A stretch of DNA of 50,095 bases, from assembly GCA_013285855.1 (NCBI GenBank), contig JABDGW010000016.1, positions 1 to 50,095 on the forward strand. The letters run 5' to 3'. Within the stretch, counting starts at the first letter, position 1; every line of letters begins with the position of its first letter. The translations under genes were made by a program, and so were the position numbers. Below are positions 15,916 to 24,119 of the stretch, one piece after another. The notes under the pieces are model-generated. The model did no database searches and was not told the DNA's origin. It was given only the letters and a program-made list of their open reading frames with translations. The DNA comes from Bacteroidota bacterium. GTDB taxonomy: Bacteria; Bacteroidota; Bacteroidia; Chitinophagales; Chitinophagaceae.

Positions 15916-18006
15916 ATGAAATCTCATCCCTGCCCAAACATGAAACTGCCTGAAGTATTTATATTTTTATTATTACAGGTTTGTTTATTCTTTGTACAGG
16001 TAAATGCACAACAACAGCCGGTAAATTCAAAACCCAATATAATTTTTATACTCGCAGATGATATTGGTTACTCAGTTCCAACAGTAAATGGCGGCCAGTC
16101 ATATTCAACGCCAAGAATAGATTCTATGGCAAGGCATGGCATGAATTTTACACATTGTGAAGCATCCCCTTTATGTTCTCCTTCCAGGTTTATGTTTCTT
16201 ACTGGCAAGTATAATTTTCGCAATTACAGCAATTGGGGTTATATGAGTGATTCTGCAAAAACTATTGCCAATGTAATGCATGATGCCGGCTATGCAACCG
16301 GCATTTTTGGTAAGCTGCAACTGCAATACAGTATGGCCACCATGAAAAACTGGGGCTGGGATTACCATATCATTTTTGAATTAACTGAAGATACTGTGGC
16401 ATACCGGCGATATAAAACTCCTGCGCTTATGGCAAATGGTTATCGCATACCGGATAGCTTAACTGCAGGTAAATATTCAGAAGATATTTTAACCGACAGC
16501 ATATTTAATTTCATACAAAAAAACAGAACAAAACCATTCTTTATTTATTATTCAATGTCTATTGGTCATGCACCGTTTTGCCCTACACCTGATGATGCGG
16601 CTTTTGCATCATGGAATCCATATAAAAACCCAAGTGATACAAGTTTTTTTCCGTCAATGATTCATTACATGGATAAAAAAGTGGGATTGATTTTAGACAA
16701 ATTGCATCAATCAGGGTTAGATAAAAACACAATCATTTTTTATGCAGGCGATAATGGGGTTCCGTCTGAAATATATTATAATGCCAATGGCATTCAGCAT
16801 ATAAGAGGCGAAAAAGGAAATTCTACTGAAGGTGGTACGCATGTGCCGTTTATTGTTTATTGGCCCGGGTTTGTGCCGCAGGGAAGTGTGAATGATGATC
16901 TTATTGAATTTCCTGATTTTTTTCCAACATTAGCACAATTTGGTAAAGTAAAAAATCTGAATAAATATGGTACAATAGATGGCCATAGTTTTTACAATGT
17001 AATTTTGGGCAAAAGCTATCCGGCAAAGCAGCAATTGTTTTGTCATTATGATCCGCATCCGGGCTTTACTGATCTGCAGCGTTGGGTACGTGATAAAACA
17101 TATAAACTATATGATTCTACATTAACTGCAAGAGCAGGCAATTTTTATAATACAGTTAAAGATGAAAAAGAAAGATATTCTTTACGCGACGAAAATTTAA
17201 CGCCAACCGAAATTTTGATAAAACAAAATTTTAAAAATATACTTGATACTATTGGTAACTGGCCCAAAGCGCCTGGTATAAAAAATGCTGCCGTAAAAAG
17301 TATTACCAATACTTCAGCAATTCTTTCCGCTATTGTTACTTCTTCCGGATCTTCACCGCTTATTGACAGAGGTTCATGCATGGCAAACCCTTTTATTGAA
17401 GCGCCTTTTTTACAATATGGCAGATTACACGATAGCATTACCGCTTTAGGTAAATTCTCGCAAAAACGAACCAATCTTTCTCCGCAAACATTTTACCGCT
17501 ATAGCGTATATGCTATGAACAGTAATGCAAGCCACAGCACAAATTTTGTTGAAGACAGTTTTTTTACACTCTCCAACCCTCCGCTTCTGCAACCGCAATT
17601 TTTTAATGCAGCAGCAGACGCAGGTTCTGTAAATCTTGATTGGGGCAATGCAAAATTTCCAGTAGCCGGTGCAAAAAGTGCAGGCTATTTGCTGGTATAT
17701 TCTTCAACTAAAATTTCAATAGAAAAAAATGCAAATGGGCAAGCACCGGATAAAATTGTAGTAAAGGGAACAATTGTTCCTCTTATACCTTCATTGCTTC
17801 CTAAATTGCCGGCAGTATCTGTAAAAGTTTCCGGTCTTTCTCCTGATACCGTTTACCAGTTTATGCTGATACCTTATACATGGAATGCATCAGATGACGC
17901 TACGTATAATTATTTAACAAAGGATGCGCTTACCGCAACAGCAACAACTGCTGCAAATATTGTGGCAAAGCAACGAATTGAGAAGTACACTGTTAGTATT
18001 CCATAA
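15916..18006 (+). CDS. Exported sulfatase (family S1) with C-terminal Fn3-like region
   Basis: The 696-residue protein has a signal peptide; an alternative start at 15940 removes eight residues and leaves a cleaner signal (MKLPEVFIFLLLQVCLFFVQ). The catalytic sulfatase domain spans about residues 38-430. The formylglycine signature CSPSR is at residues 87-91 (Cys87 modified, Arg91), and the metal site includes Asp48 and Asp49 (ILADDIGY). Other family landmarks are FIYYSMSIGHAPF and IFYAGDNGVPSE, where the Asp-Asn pair is a further metal ligand. The C-terminal 250 residues contain Fn3-like strands and Ser/Thr-rich linkers, so the enzyme probably acts on polysaccharide or sulfate ester substrates at the envelope. 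No sulfatase-maturing enzyme is in the window. Confidence 0.9.
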   Translation: MKSHPCPNMKLPEVFIFLLLQVCLFFVQVNAQQQPVNSKPNIIFILADDIGYSVPTVNGGQSYSTPRIDSMARHGMNFTHCEASPLCSPSRFMFLTGKYNFRNYSNWGYMSDSAKTIANVMHDAGYATGIFGKLQLQYSMATMKNWGWDYHIIFELTEDTVAYRRYKTPALMANGYRIPDSLTAGKYSEDILTDSIFNFIQKNRTKPFFIYYSMSIGHAPFCPTPDDAAFASWNPYKNPSDTSFFPSMIHYMDKKVGLILDKLHQSGLDKNTIIFYAGDNGVPSEIYYNANGIQHIRGEKGNSTEGGTHVPFIVYWPGFVPQGSVNDDLIEFPDFFPTLAQFGKVKNLNKYGTIDGHSFYNVILGKSYPAKQQLFCHYDPHPGFTDLQRWVRDKTYKLYDSTLTARAGNFYNTVKDEKERYSLRDENLTPTEILIKQNFKNILDTIGNWPKAPGIKNAAVKSITNTSAILSAIVTSSGSSPLIDRGSCMANPFIEAPFLQYGRLHDSITALGKFSQKRTNLSPQTFYRYSVYAMNSNASHSTNFVEDSFFTLSNPPLLQPQFFNAAADAGSVNLDWGNAKFPVAGAKSAGYLLVYSSTKISIEKNANGQAPDKIVVKGTIVPLIPSLLPKLPAVSVKVSGLSPDTVYQFMLIPYTWNASDDATYNYLTKDALTATATTAANIVAKQRIEKYTVSIP

Positions 18007-18025
18007 TATGCTTATGCGTACAAAT

Positions 18026-18056
18026 AAAAAAACCGATCTGTTTTGATCGGTTTTTT
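18026..18056. terminator. Bidirectional terminator between sulfatase and tRNA genes
   Basis: CCGATC (18033-18038) and GATCGG (18045-18050) form a stem with a 6-base loop, flanked by an A run on the left and a T run on the right. It can serve both the sulfatase transcript (plus) and the tRNA transcript (minus). Confidence 0.85.
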
Positions 18057-18059
18057 GTG

Positions 18060-18145
18060 TGCCCCAGGCGGGAATTGAACCCGCACCCGCGTTGCGGCGG
18101 ACAGGATTTTAAGTCCTGCGTGTCTACCAGTTCCACCACCAGGGC
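18060..18145 (-). tRNA. tRNA-Leu (anticodon TAA)
   Basis: On the minus strand an 86-base cloverleaf begins GCCCTGG and ends CTGGGGC plus the discriminator A, giving a seven-pair acceptor stem with two G-U pairs. The D arm is AACTGGTAGACACG-like, the anticodon stem-loop is CAGGA-CTTAAAA-TCCTG with anticodon TAA, a long variable arm is present, as expected for Leu, and the T arm has GGTTCAATTCC. The CCA end is not encoded. Confidence 0.95.
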
Positions 18146-18149
18146 AATA

Positions 18150-18213
18150 AAAAAAGTTATTAATTACAGCTACTGTTATTAACAACAAATAACTTATAAC
18201 AAATAACTTTTTT
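18150..18213. repeat. Inverted repeat in the tRNA spacer
   Basis: Perfect 12-base arms, AAAAAAGTTATT (18150-18161) and AATAACTTTTTT (18202-18213), flank the spacer between the two tRNA genes. Read on the minus strand the distal arm ends in a T run, so it could be an AT-rich terminator or processing hairpin between the tRNAs. Confidence 0.45.
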
Positions 18214-18218
18214 AAAAG

Positions 18219-18291
<73 letters not shown>

Positions 18292-18362
18292 TTATGTATA
18301 AGAACTTTTAAAGGACGGCAAAAATAGTAATCTGCGCTTAATGCAAAAAATTTTATGCAAAT

Positions 18363-18578
18363 TTATTTGTACTGTGGTGTGTATAAAGTGTTTGTGGGAA
18401 TTTCCACTTCTGGTTTGCCTTTATACCTGTGCTCATAAAGATTATAGCACATGCCGGTAAAAAGTGCAACGAGACAAAGCACCTGTATGTAAAATAAAAA
18501 TCTTGAAGAAGTTACCCAGTTGTAACCAAACTCTTTGTCTTTATAATCAGATTCGTGTGCCATGTTAGAATTTTGCAT
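18363..18578 (-). CDS. Small single-pass membrane protein, unknown function
   Basis: This reading frame gives a peptide of about 71 residues with one membrane helix (SRFLFYIQVLCLVALFTGMCYNLY), preceded by a hydrophilic part with many charges (AHESDYKDKEFGYNW) and followed by a short basic/Pro tail. Two ATG starts, 18578 and 18563, are possible, and a TTG at 18599 is less likely. It follows the GT2 glycosyltransferase gene (stop 18607) on the same strand with almost no gap, so it may be translated with that gene. I recognise no family. The residue pattern is that of a real short membrane protein. Confidence 0.55.
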   Translation of the reverse strand: MQNSNMAHESDYKDKEFGYNWVTSSRFLFYIQVLCLVALFTGMCYNLYEHRYKGKPEVEIPTNTLYTPQYK

Positions 18579-18606
18579 TGCAAAAATAAGGTTGTGCAAT
18601 CAATAC

Positions 18607-19650
18607 TTATTTCTTTGGCTTAACAATTTCTGAAAAATGTTTTTTTTTGCTGATGAAGTACGCCCATATTAATGAGCCACCGTAAACACCCGGGATTTTT
18701 TTTATTTTTTTTGAAGGAAGTTCCTGGTATTTATTACGAATGCTGATCCACCTTAAAACACCGGCATGTGCTTTAAATACAGCTTTGAAAGATTGCATAT
18801 CTTTTTGAATAAAACTTTTGAAAGCAAACAACCAATCCAATAAAATGCGTAAAGGAATTTTCCAGGCTGCTTCAGAAAAAGAAAGGTTTTTTAAAAGCAT
18901 TATAAAATTGTTCCTGAAATTAAGAAAGGTTTTACGGCTGTTTGTTTTTGGCAAAGTGCCACCGCCAATATGGTACACAACAGAAGAAGGACAGCAATAA
19001 ATACTATAACCTTTTCGCTGTAAGCGCCAGCACAGATCAATTTCTTCCATGTGTGCAAAAAGATAATCATCAAAACCATTCAACTCATGAAAGCGTTCAG
19101 CCCTTATGCATAAAGCTGCGCCGGTTGCCCAAAAAATTTTTTCCGTGATGTTATACTGCCCGTAATCTTCTTCACAAATATCAAACACTCTTCCGCGGGC
19201 AAATACATAACCTAATTTATCAATCCACCCGCCGCAGGCGCCGGCATGTTCAAAAAATTTTTTGTTGTGATAAGATAATATTTTAGGTTGACAGGCAGCA
19301 ATACCCGCATCTTTTTCCATCAATGCTATCATATCTTCAATCCACCCTGCTTCAACTTCTACATCAGAATTTAAAAGGATATAATATTCTGATTGCACCT
19401 TTGATAATGCTTTATTATAACCGCCGGCAAAACCATAATTTTTATCCAATAAAATAATTTCTGCCGCTGCAACATTATTGGTGAGGTATGCAACGCTGTC
19501 ATCTGAAGAGCCGTTATCAGCAATAATTATTTTTTTATTTGGATAGGTTGATGCAAAAACAGAAGGCAAAAATTTTTCAAGATAATTGCGCCCGTTATAA
19601 TTTAAGATCACTATTGCAACAGCAGGAAAATTCAATGCAGTTTTATTCAA
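18607..19650 (-). CDS. Glycosyltransferase family 2
   Basis: This cytoplasmic 347-residue enzyme has the GT-A fold of rhamnosyltransferase-like GT2 proteins. Residues 11-30 open with VAIVILNYNGRNYLEKFLPS, then DNGSSDDSV. The donor metal site is the NSDVE segment at about residues 94-98 (DxD-like Asp96), followed by AGWIEDM. Further landmarks are CQPKIL and FWATGAALCIRAERF (acceptor region), and DYLFAHMEEIDLCWRLQRKG, which is the usual ED/acidic region with a catalytic base. The C-terminus has a hydrophobic stretch that may hold it at the membrane. The glycan it makes is unknown; a polysaccharide or LPS O-unit would fit. Confidence 0.92.
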   Translation of the reverse strand: MNKTALNFPAVAIVILNYNGRNYLEKFLPSVFASTYPNKKIIIADNGSSDDSVAYLTNNVAAAEIILLDKNYGFAGGYNKALSKVQSEYYILLNSDVEVEAGWIEDMIALMEKDAGIAACQPKILSYHNKKFFEHAGACGGWIDKLGYVFARGRVFDICEEDYGQYNITEKIFWATGAALCIRAERFHELNGFDDYLFAHMEEIDLCWRLQRKGYSIYCCPSSVVYHIGGGTLPKTNSRKTFLNFRNNFIMLLKNLSFSEAAWKIPLRILLDWLFAFKSFIQKDMQSFKAVFKAHAGVLRWISIRNKYQELPSKKIKKIPGVYGGSLIWAYFISKKKHFSEIVKPKK

Positions 19651-19792
19651 ATGTAAAATGAAAAGTGTTCTAGTTAAATAAGTAATTCGTTTATCGTTAT
19701 TAAAATATCACGAGCAATTACCAGCTATTAAAATAAATTCAATCTGCCCGCATTCAGATAATTACTTTTCTTTGCAGCATACATTTTATATT

Positions 19793-20668
19793 ATGCTTTA
19801 TTCAATGACAGGTTATGGCCGTGCTGAAAAAATGATTGCTGATAAATCTTATTTGGTTGAAATACGTTCACTTAACGGTAAGCAATATGACATTCGCCTT
19901 ACTATGCCTTCTTTGCTTAAACCTTACGAATTTGAAATAAGGAATATACTAAACGAAGGTTTAATGCGCGGAAGTATTGAGTGCGTGATCACCATTTCGC
20001 AGAACGGTTCCGATAAATCTGTACGCGTAAATAAAGGCGTTGTTAAAGCTTATTATAAGCCTATACTTGAACTTTCAGATGAATTGGGTTTATCACAGGA
20101 AAATATTTTAAGTGCATTATTAAGATTGCCCGATGTTATCAGCGCTTCAACAGAAATTATTGCAGAAGATGAATGGAATTTTTTTACAGGTGCTTTAAAC
20201 GATGCAATTAATGATTTAAATAAACATCGCAAAGAAGAGGGCAAAAGCATGGAAGACGATTTGGTTGCAAGAATTGCTAACATAGAATTGCAGCAGGCTG
20301 CTGTGGCAACACTTGAGCCGCAGCGAAGAATAAAAATAAAAGAAGGTCTGCAAAAAGTGCTGGATGAAAATGTAGGCAAAGAAAATTATGATCCAAACCG
20401 TTTGGAACAGGAAATAATTTATTACATAGAAAAGATTGATATAAGCGAAGAACAGGTGCGCTTAAAAAATCATTGCGAATATTTTAAAGATGTGCTTACC
20501 GATAAAACCATTGTAAAAGGAAAAAAGCTTTCATTTATCCTGCAGGAAATTGGCAGGGAAATAAATACAACAGGCTCTAAAGCGTATGATTCAGATGTTC
20601 AAAAATGCGTAGTGCTTATGAAAGATGAACTGGAAAAAGCAAAAGAGCAAATCTTAAATGTGTTGTAA
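19793..20668 (+). CDS. YicC/YloC family endoribonuclease
   Basis: YicC-family proteins are RNases; E. coli YicC and B. subtilis YloC cut RNA. I chose the ATG at 19793, which gives the usual opening MLYSMTGYGRAEKM; an ATG 21 bases upstream adds residues that do not match. The N-terminal domain is about residues 1-155, and the C-terminal DUF1732 domain about 205-291 has the signature LKNHCEYFKDVL, then KGKKLSFILQEIGREINTTG and SDVQKCVVLMKDELEKAKEQ. Length (291) is normal. It is 2 bases before gldH, so the two genes are probably cotranscribed. In other bacteria yicC usually sits next to gmk; here it does not. Confidence 0.93.
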   Translation: MLYSMTGYGRAEKMIADKSYLVEIRSLNGKQYDIRLTMPSLLKPYEFEIRNILNEGLMRGSIECVITISQNGSDKSVRVNKGVVKAYYKPILELSDELGLSQENILSALLRLPDVISASTEIIAEDEWNFFTGALNDAINDLNKHRKEEGKSMEDDLVARIANIELQQAAVATLEPQRRIKIKEGLQKVLDENVGKENYDPNRLEQEIIYYIEKIDISEEQVRLKNHCEYFKDVLTDKTIVKGKKLSFILQEIGREINTTGSKAYDSDVQKCVVLMKDELEKAKEQILNVL

Positions 20669-20670
20669 GC

Positions 20671-21138
20671 ATGAAGTTTTTCAATTCTAAAATATTTATT
20701 GTCGCGGTATTGTTGCTTGCCTCCTGCAATACAATTGATGTGTATGAAAAAACACAGGCTATTCCAAAACATGAATGGAGCACCAGCAACCGGTTATCTT
20801 TTACATTTACTGCAACAGACAGTGTAACATACTACAATATTTATCTTGTACTACGCCATACAGAGTCGTATCACTTCAATAATATTTATATTGATTTTAC
20901 TTCAATTCTTCCCGGCAAAAAACCACAAACCCAGCGTTTAAATGTACAGCTTGCAAGCGCCAACGGCTGGCTGGGTTCTTCTATGGATGATATAATTGAA
21001 CAGCGGGTGTTGTTATTTACACAACCAACGCATCTTGCAAAAGGCGATTATACTTTTATATTACAACAGGTAATGCGCGAAGATCCTTTGCAGAATGTTT
21101 TGAATGCAGGTGTAAGGGTAGAGAAAGTGGTGCAGTAA
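20671..21138 (+). CDS. gldH: Gliding motility lipoprotein GldH
   Basis: GldH is needed for gliding in Flavobacterium and is linked to the type IX secretion/gliding apparatus. This 155-residue protein has a lipobox (LLLASC, Cys19). The mature part has the family's β-rich core: LSFTFTATDSVTYYNIYLVL, RHTESYHFNNIYIDFTS, LNVQLASANGWLGS and a C-terminal QQVMREDPLQNVLNAGVRVE, all matching GldH as I know it. It follows yicC by 2 bases. Its presence agrees with the CHU_C-type cargo protein at 24487-26487, so this organism probably has a type IX secretion system, though the core genes are not in the window. Gliding itself is not proven. Confidence 0.85.
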   Translation: MKFFNSKIFIVAVLLLASCNTIDVYEKTQAIPKHEWSTSNRLSFTFTATDSVTYYNIYLVLRHTESYHFNNIYIDFTSILPGKKPQTQRLNVQLASANGWLGSSMDDIIEQRVLLFTQPTHLAKGDYTFILQQVMREDPLQNVLNAGVRVEKVVQ

Positions 21139-21369
21139 ATAACCTGTTACAATACTGTAAAGACCATTCGGTATAAATCGTTTTAACCATAGACCTACTA
21201 TATGCGCTATTTATTCGTACCTTCTTCGCCTGCGGGGTGAGCAAAGACGAACATGGCACGAACATGGTACGAATGAAAGACGAAGAAAACTCTTTTGAAA
21301 GTTTTTGCTGCCAACGCTTGTCTTGTACCTTATTTATAGTTCAATATTTAATCAACCAGTTACACGTCT

Positions 21370-21387
21370 TTCCCGCGAAAGCGGGAA
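21370..21387. repeat. TTCCCGC hairpin, third copy of the repeat core
   Basis: TTCCCGC (21370-21376) and GCGGGAA (21381-21387), with the 4-base loop GAAA, repeat the core hairpin of the elements at 724-797 and 2058-2131. It lies in the gene-poor stretch 21139-21768, which otherwise shows a 20-bp palindrome at 21603, a short local duplication of GAACATGG at 21251-21266 and no convincing gene. Confidence 0.6.
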
Positions 21388-21540
21388 ATGCAACGCATTC
21401 ATCGAGACCTTATAAAATAATTATCACGAGATAATCTCATAATTAATATTTATAGTGAGTAAAACCCACTTTCTACATTTAAGAAAGCACAAAAGAAGGA
21501 AGGAAAGAGTGTGATTAAGGGTTTGTTTGATTGAACGTTT

Positions 21541-21569
21541 TTGCGACGAGGAACGACGAAGCAACCTGC
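21541..21569. repeat. Possible degenerate dispersed repeat copy
   Basis: On the reverse strand this reads like CTTCGTCGTTCCTCGTCGCA, similar to CGTGGCATCGTTCCTTGCG of the loop at 13636-13689. It is a short and imperfect match and could be chance. Confidence 0.3.
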
Positions 21570-21602
21570 TTTTAGATCAATAATTAATCATTAATTTAGC
21601 CC

Positions 21603-21622
21603 AGTATCGGTTAACCGATACT
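21603..21622. promoter_or_regulatory. 20-bp perfect palindrome, possible operator
   Basis: AGTATCGGTTAACCGATACT is identical on both strands over its full 20 bases, centred at 21612/21613. It lies 147 bases upstream of the α/β hydrolase. Such a site could bind a dimeric regulator (TetR or MarR type). No regulator gene is adjacent, so this is inference. A terminator is unlikely because no T run follows. Confidence 0.45.
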
Positions 21623-21768
21623 ATTATCATCGTCTACAGCAATACTTATTTTGTGCGTCATGCTTAAACAGCATCAAATACGTTCTTAGGTGAATATATG
21701 TTCGGCCGGGCATAACGCAGAAATTTTCGGTAATAAAATCAATTTTCTTAACCAAAAATCATTCTCAA

Positions 21769-22482
21769 ATGAACACAAATGCAAAAGAAAAAAAACCCAC
21801 AATTGTTCTCGTTCACGGAGGTTTTGTTGATGGCTCCGGTTGGCAAGGTGTTTATGAAATTCTGAAGACGGACGGCTACGAAGTTGCCATCGTGCAAAAC
21901 CCGACAATATCCCTCACCGGTGATGTTGCTGCAACTAAGCAAGTGCTTGCTACAATTGAAGGACCTGTGATTCTCGTCGCCCATTCTTATGGCGGAGTAG
22001 TTATAACTGAATCCGGTAACGATCCAAAGGTTATTGGTCTTGTTTACATCACAGCCTTTGCTCCTGACAGTGGTGAATCTGTGGGTTCACTAATCAAAGA
22101 TCCTCCTCCGGGTGCACCTGTGCCACCTATACTCCCACCACAGGATGGCTTTCTGTTTCTTGATAAAGCAAAATTCGTTGCATCATTCGCAGCTGATGTT
22201 GATACGAAGACGGCTGAGTTTATGGCTAACTCCCAGGTTCCATGGGGATTGGAGGCGCTAAATGGGGCAATCAGCCAGCCGGCATGGAAAGTCAAACCGA
22301 GTTGGTACCTGCTTGTTACAGAAGACAAGATGATCCCACTTGCAGCTCAGCAATTCATGTCTAAGCGGGCAGGTTCAACAGTCCGCGAGGTAAGTGGAAG
22401 CCACGCCATTTATGTATCGCAGCCGAAAGCGGTGGTTTCACTCATCGAAGAAGCTGCTTTGCAAACATTAATATCGCAGTAG
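21769..22482 (+). CDS. α/β hydrolase, probably acquired by horizontal transfer
   Basis: The 237-residue cytoplasmic protein has the α/β hydrolase fold. It opens with IVLVHGGFVDGSGWQGVYEI, typical of the family's oxyanion strand. The nucleophile elbow is AHSYGGVV (Ser about residue 70), with an Asp in VTEDKMIP and His in SGSHAIYVSQP completing a triad. Such proteins are common in Proteobacteria, where they are often annotated only as α/β hydrolases; substrate unknown. Its composition differs from its neighbours: bases 22081-22140 are 55% G+C. It starts at the ATG at 21769 and stands alone downstream of a gene-poor 630-bp stretch that carries a 20-bp palindrome. Confidence 0.88.
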   Translation: MNTNAKEKKPTIVLVHGGFVDGSGWQGVYEILKTDGYEVAIVQNPTISLTGDVAATKQVLATIEGPVILVAHSYGGVVITESGNDPKVIGLVYITAFAPDSGESVGSLIKDPPPGAPVPPILPPQDGFLFLDKAKFVASFAADVDTKTAEFMANSQVPWGLEALNGAISQPAWKVKPSWYLLVTEDKMIPLAAQQFMSKRAGSTVREVSGSHAIYVSQPKAVVSLIEEAALQTLISQ

Positions 22483-22646
22483 TGAGACTTAGGGCGCAAT
22501 ACAAAAAAAATTGCAGGCACCTGACAGGTTACGAAGCTTACAATTGTAACAAAGCCTTCTCTGAAGCATCTTAATTATTAATTCCTTATTCCTCATATTA
22601 GCCATTGGTATAATACTTGTTTTTTAAACAACAATAAAATTCATCA

Positions 22647-23912
22647 ATGGCAATTGCTTTTCCAATTATAGACTGGGGAAACGGTACAAATATTTACGAG
22701 GTTAATGTTCGCCAATATACACAAGAAGGAACTTTTAAAGCTTTTATAAAACATATTCCGCGCCTGCATAATATGGGCGTTGATATTTTATGGCTAATGC
22801 CTGTAACACCAATCAGCGTGGAAAAAAGACAGGGCACTTTCGGCAGTTATTATGCGGCGAGTTCTTATACCAATATTGATCCGGCCTATGGAACTGAAGA
22901 TGATTTCAGAGAGTTGATAAAAACTGCACATTTTTTTGGAATGAAAGTAATTATTGATTGGGTGGCGAACCATACCGGTTACGATCATCAATGGACAAAA
23001 GAACATGCTGACTGGTACAGAAAAGATGAGCATGGAAATTTTACTGAATTATATGGTTGGGTTGACGTAATTGATCTGAATTATGAAATTCCGGCTTTGC
23101 GGGAAGGCATGACAAACGCCATGAAGCATTGGGTAATTAATTATGATATTGATGGTTTTCGTTGCGATATGGCGCGTACTGTGCCTGTTGATTTTTGGAT
23201 AGAAGCACGTGGAGAATGTGATGCAGTGAAATGCTTATTCTGGCTGGCTGAATGCGAGATACTAAATTATCATGAAGCATTTGACCTTACTTATGGCTGG
23301 GAAGTAATGCGTGCATTTGATAAATATTTTAAAGATGAAATAAAATTTGAAGAAATAAAACCATTACTTATAAATTATTCGCATTACCCCATCGGCTCAA
23401 GAAAATTATTGTTCACTTCAAATCATGATGAAAATACTTACCACGGAACAGAGTTTGAAAAATACGGAGTGAGTGCAAAAGCAATGGCAATATTTTCATG
23501 TACGTGGCCGGGTATTCCGCTTCTTTATTCAGGACAGGAAAAACCCAATTATAAAAGACTTGAATTTTTTGAAAAAGATTTTATTGATTGGAATGGTGAT
23601 GTGGAATTGCATGGATTTTATAAAACATTACTTACCATTCGTAAAAGAAATAGAGCGCTGCAGGAAAGCGCTTCTGTTTTGTTATTAAATACTAATGCGC
23701 CAAATGTTTTAGCTTATTTATGCAGAAGGCAAAATGATAAAATTCTTGTGCTGATGAATCTTGGAAAAGAGGCGGCAACATTTCGCATAGACCATCCTGC
23801 ATTGCCTGGTAAATATGTAAATCTTTTTTCCGGTGAAGCAATTGAAATAAAGAGAGCAGGAACTTATACTTTTCAACCGGGAGAATACCTGGTGTACCAC
23901 GTAACACATTGA
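22647..23912 (+). CDS. GH13 α-amylase family glycoside hydrolase
   Basis: This 421-residue enzyme has the GH13 (β/α)8 barrel and no signal peptide, so it is probably cytoplasmic and acts on imported or stored α-glucans. Conserved regions visible are DWVANH (residues 104-109, region I), GFRCDMAR with the nucleophile Asp174 (region II), a LAECE segment with the acid/base Glu at 202 or 204 (region III), and SNHDEN with Asp261 (region IV). The C-terminal β domain closes with GTYTFQPGEYLVYHV. The pattern fits a maltodextrin-acting amylase rather than a branching enzyme. A repeat-containing gap with two hairpins follows the stop. The upstream neighbour is the α/β hydrolase, same strand, 164 bases away. 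Confidence 0.93.
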   Translation: MAIAFPIIDWGNGTNIYEVNVRQYTQEGTFKAFIKHIPRLHNMGVDILWLMPVTPISVEKRQGTFGSYYAASSYTNIDPAYGTEDDFRELIKTAHFFGMKVIIDWVANHTGYDHQWTKEHADWYRKDEHGNFTELYGWVDVIDLNYEIPALREGMTNAMKHWVINYDIDGFRCDMARTVPVDFWIEARGECDAVKCLFWLAECEILNYHEAFDLTYGWEVMRAFDKYFKDEIKFEEIKPLLINYSHYPIGSRKLLFTSNHDENTYHGTEFEKYGVSAKAMAIFSCTWPGIPLLYSGQEKPNYKRLEFFEKDFIDWNGDVELHGFYKTLLTIRKRNRALQESASVLLLNTNAPNVLAYLCRRQNDKILVLMNLGKEAATFRIDHPALPGKYVNLFSGEAIEIKRAGTYTFQPGEYLVYHVTH

Positions 23913-23924
23913 CCTCATCCCAAT

Positions 23925-24025
23925 CCTTCTCCAAAGGAGAAGGGGCAAGAAAATGCTACAAATTCATTGGGCTTTTCAAATTTTCAGTAGTAATGTCCTC
24001 TCCTTTGAAGATGACTTAGGAGAGG
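23925..24025. repeat. Two adjacent hairpins of a Bacteroidota-type intergenic repeat
   Basis: Hairpin 1 is CCTTCTCC (23925-23932) and GGAGAAGG (23936-23943) with the 3-base loop AAA. Hairpin 2 is CCTCTCCT (23997-24004) and AGGAGAGG (24018-24025). They lie between the stop of the amylase and the terminator of the small minus-strand ORF. Short C/T-rich and A/G-rich hairpins of this sort are common intergenic repeats in Bacteroidota; a related element is at 38460-38471. Confidence 0.6.
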
Positions 24026-24029
24026 CCAC

Positions 24030-24060
24030 AAAAAAACCGGTTAGCTGTTAAGCTAACCGG
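24030..24060 (-). terminator. Intrinsic terminator after the small hydrophilic ORF
   Basis: A perfect 10-bp stem is formed by CCGGTTAGCT (24037-24046) and AGCTAACCGG (24051-24060) with a 4-base loop. It is followed on the minus strand by a T run (A tract 24030-24036). It probably ends transcription of the ORF at 24120-24347. Confidence 0.85.
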
Positions 24061-24119
24061 GTCGGATAAACATAAACTGTTTACTCATTGCTGAGATGTT
24101 TATGAATTTTCCATACTCT

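Noticed and set aside
21237..21434. A 65-residue frame in the gene-poor gap
   Set aside because: It lies over the repeat hairpin (FPAKAGNATHSS is the repeat read as protein) and has no family match or neighbour support.
22044..22328. A 94-residue antisense frame over the α/β hydrolase
   Set aside because: It is a shadow of the hydrolase frame and has no recognised domain.
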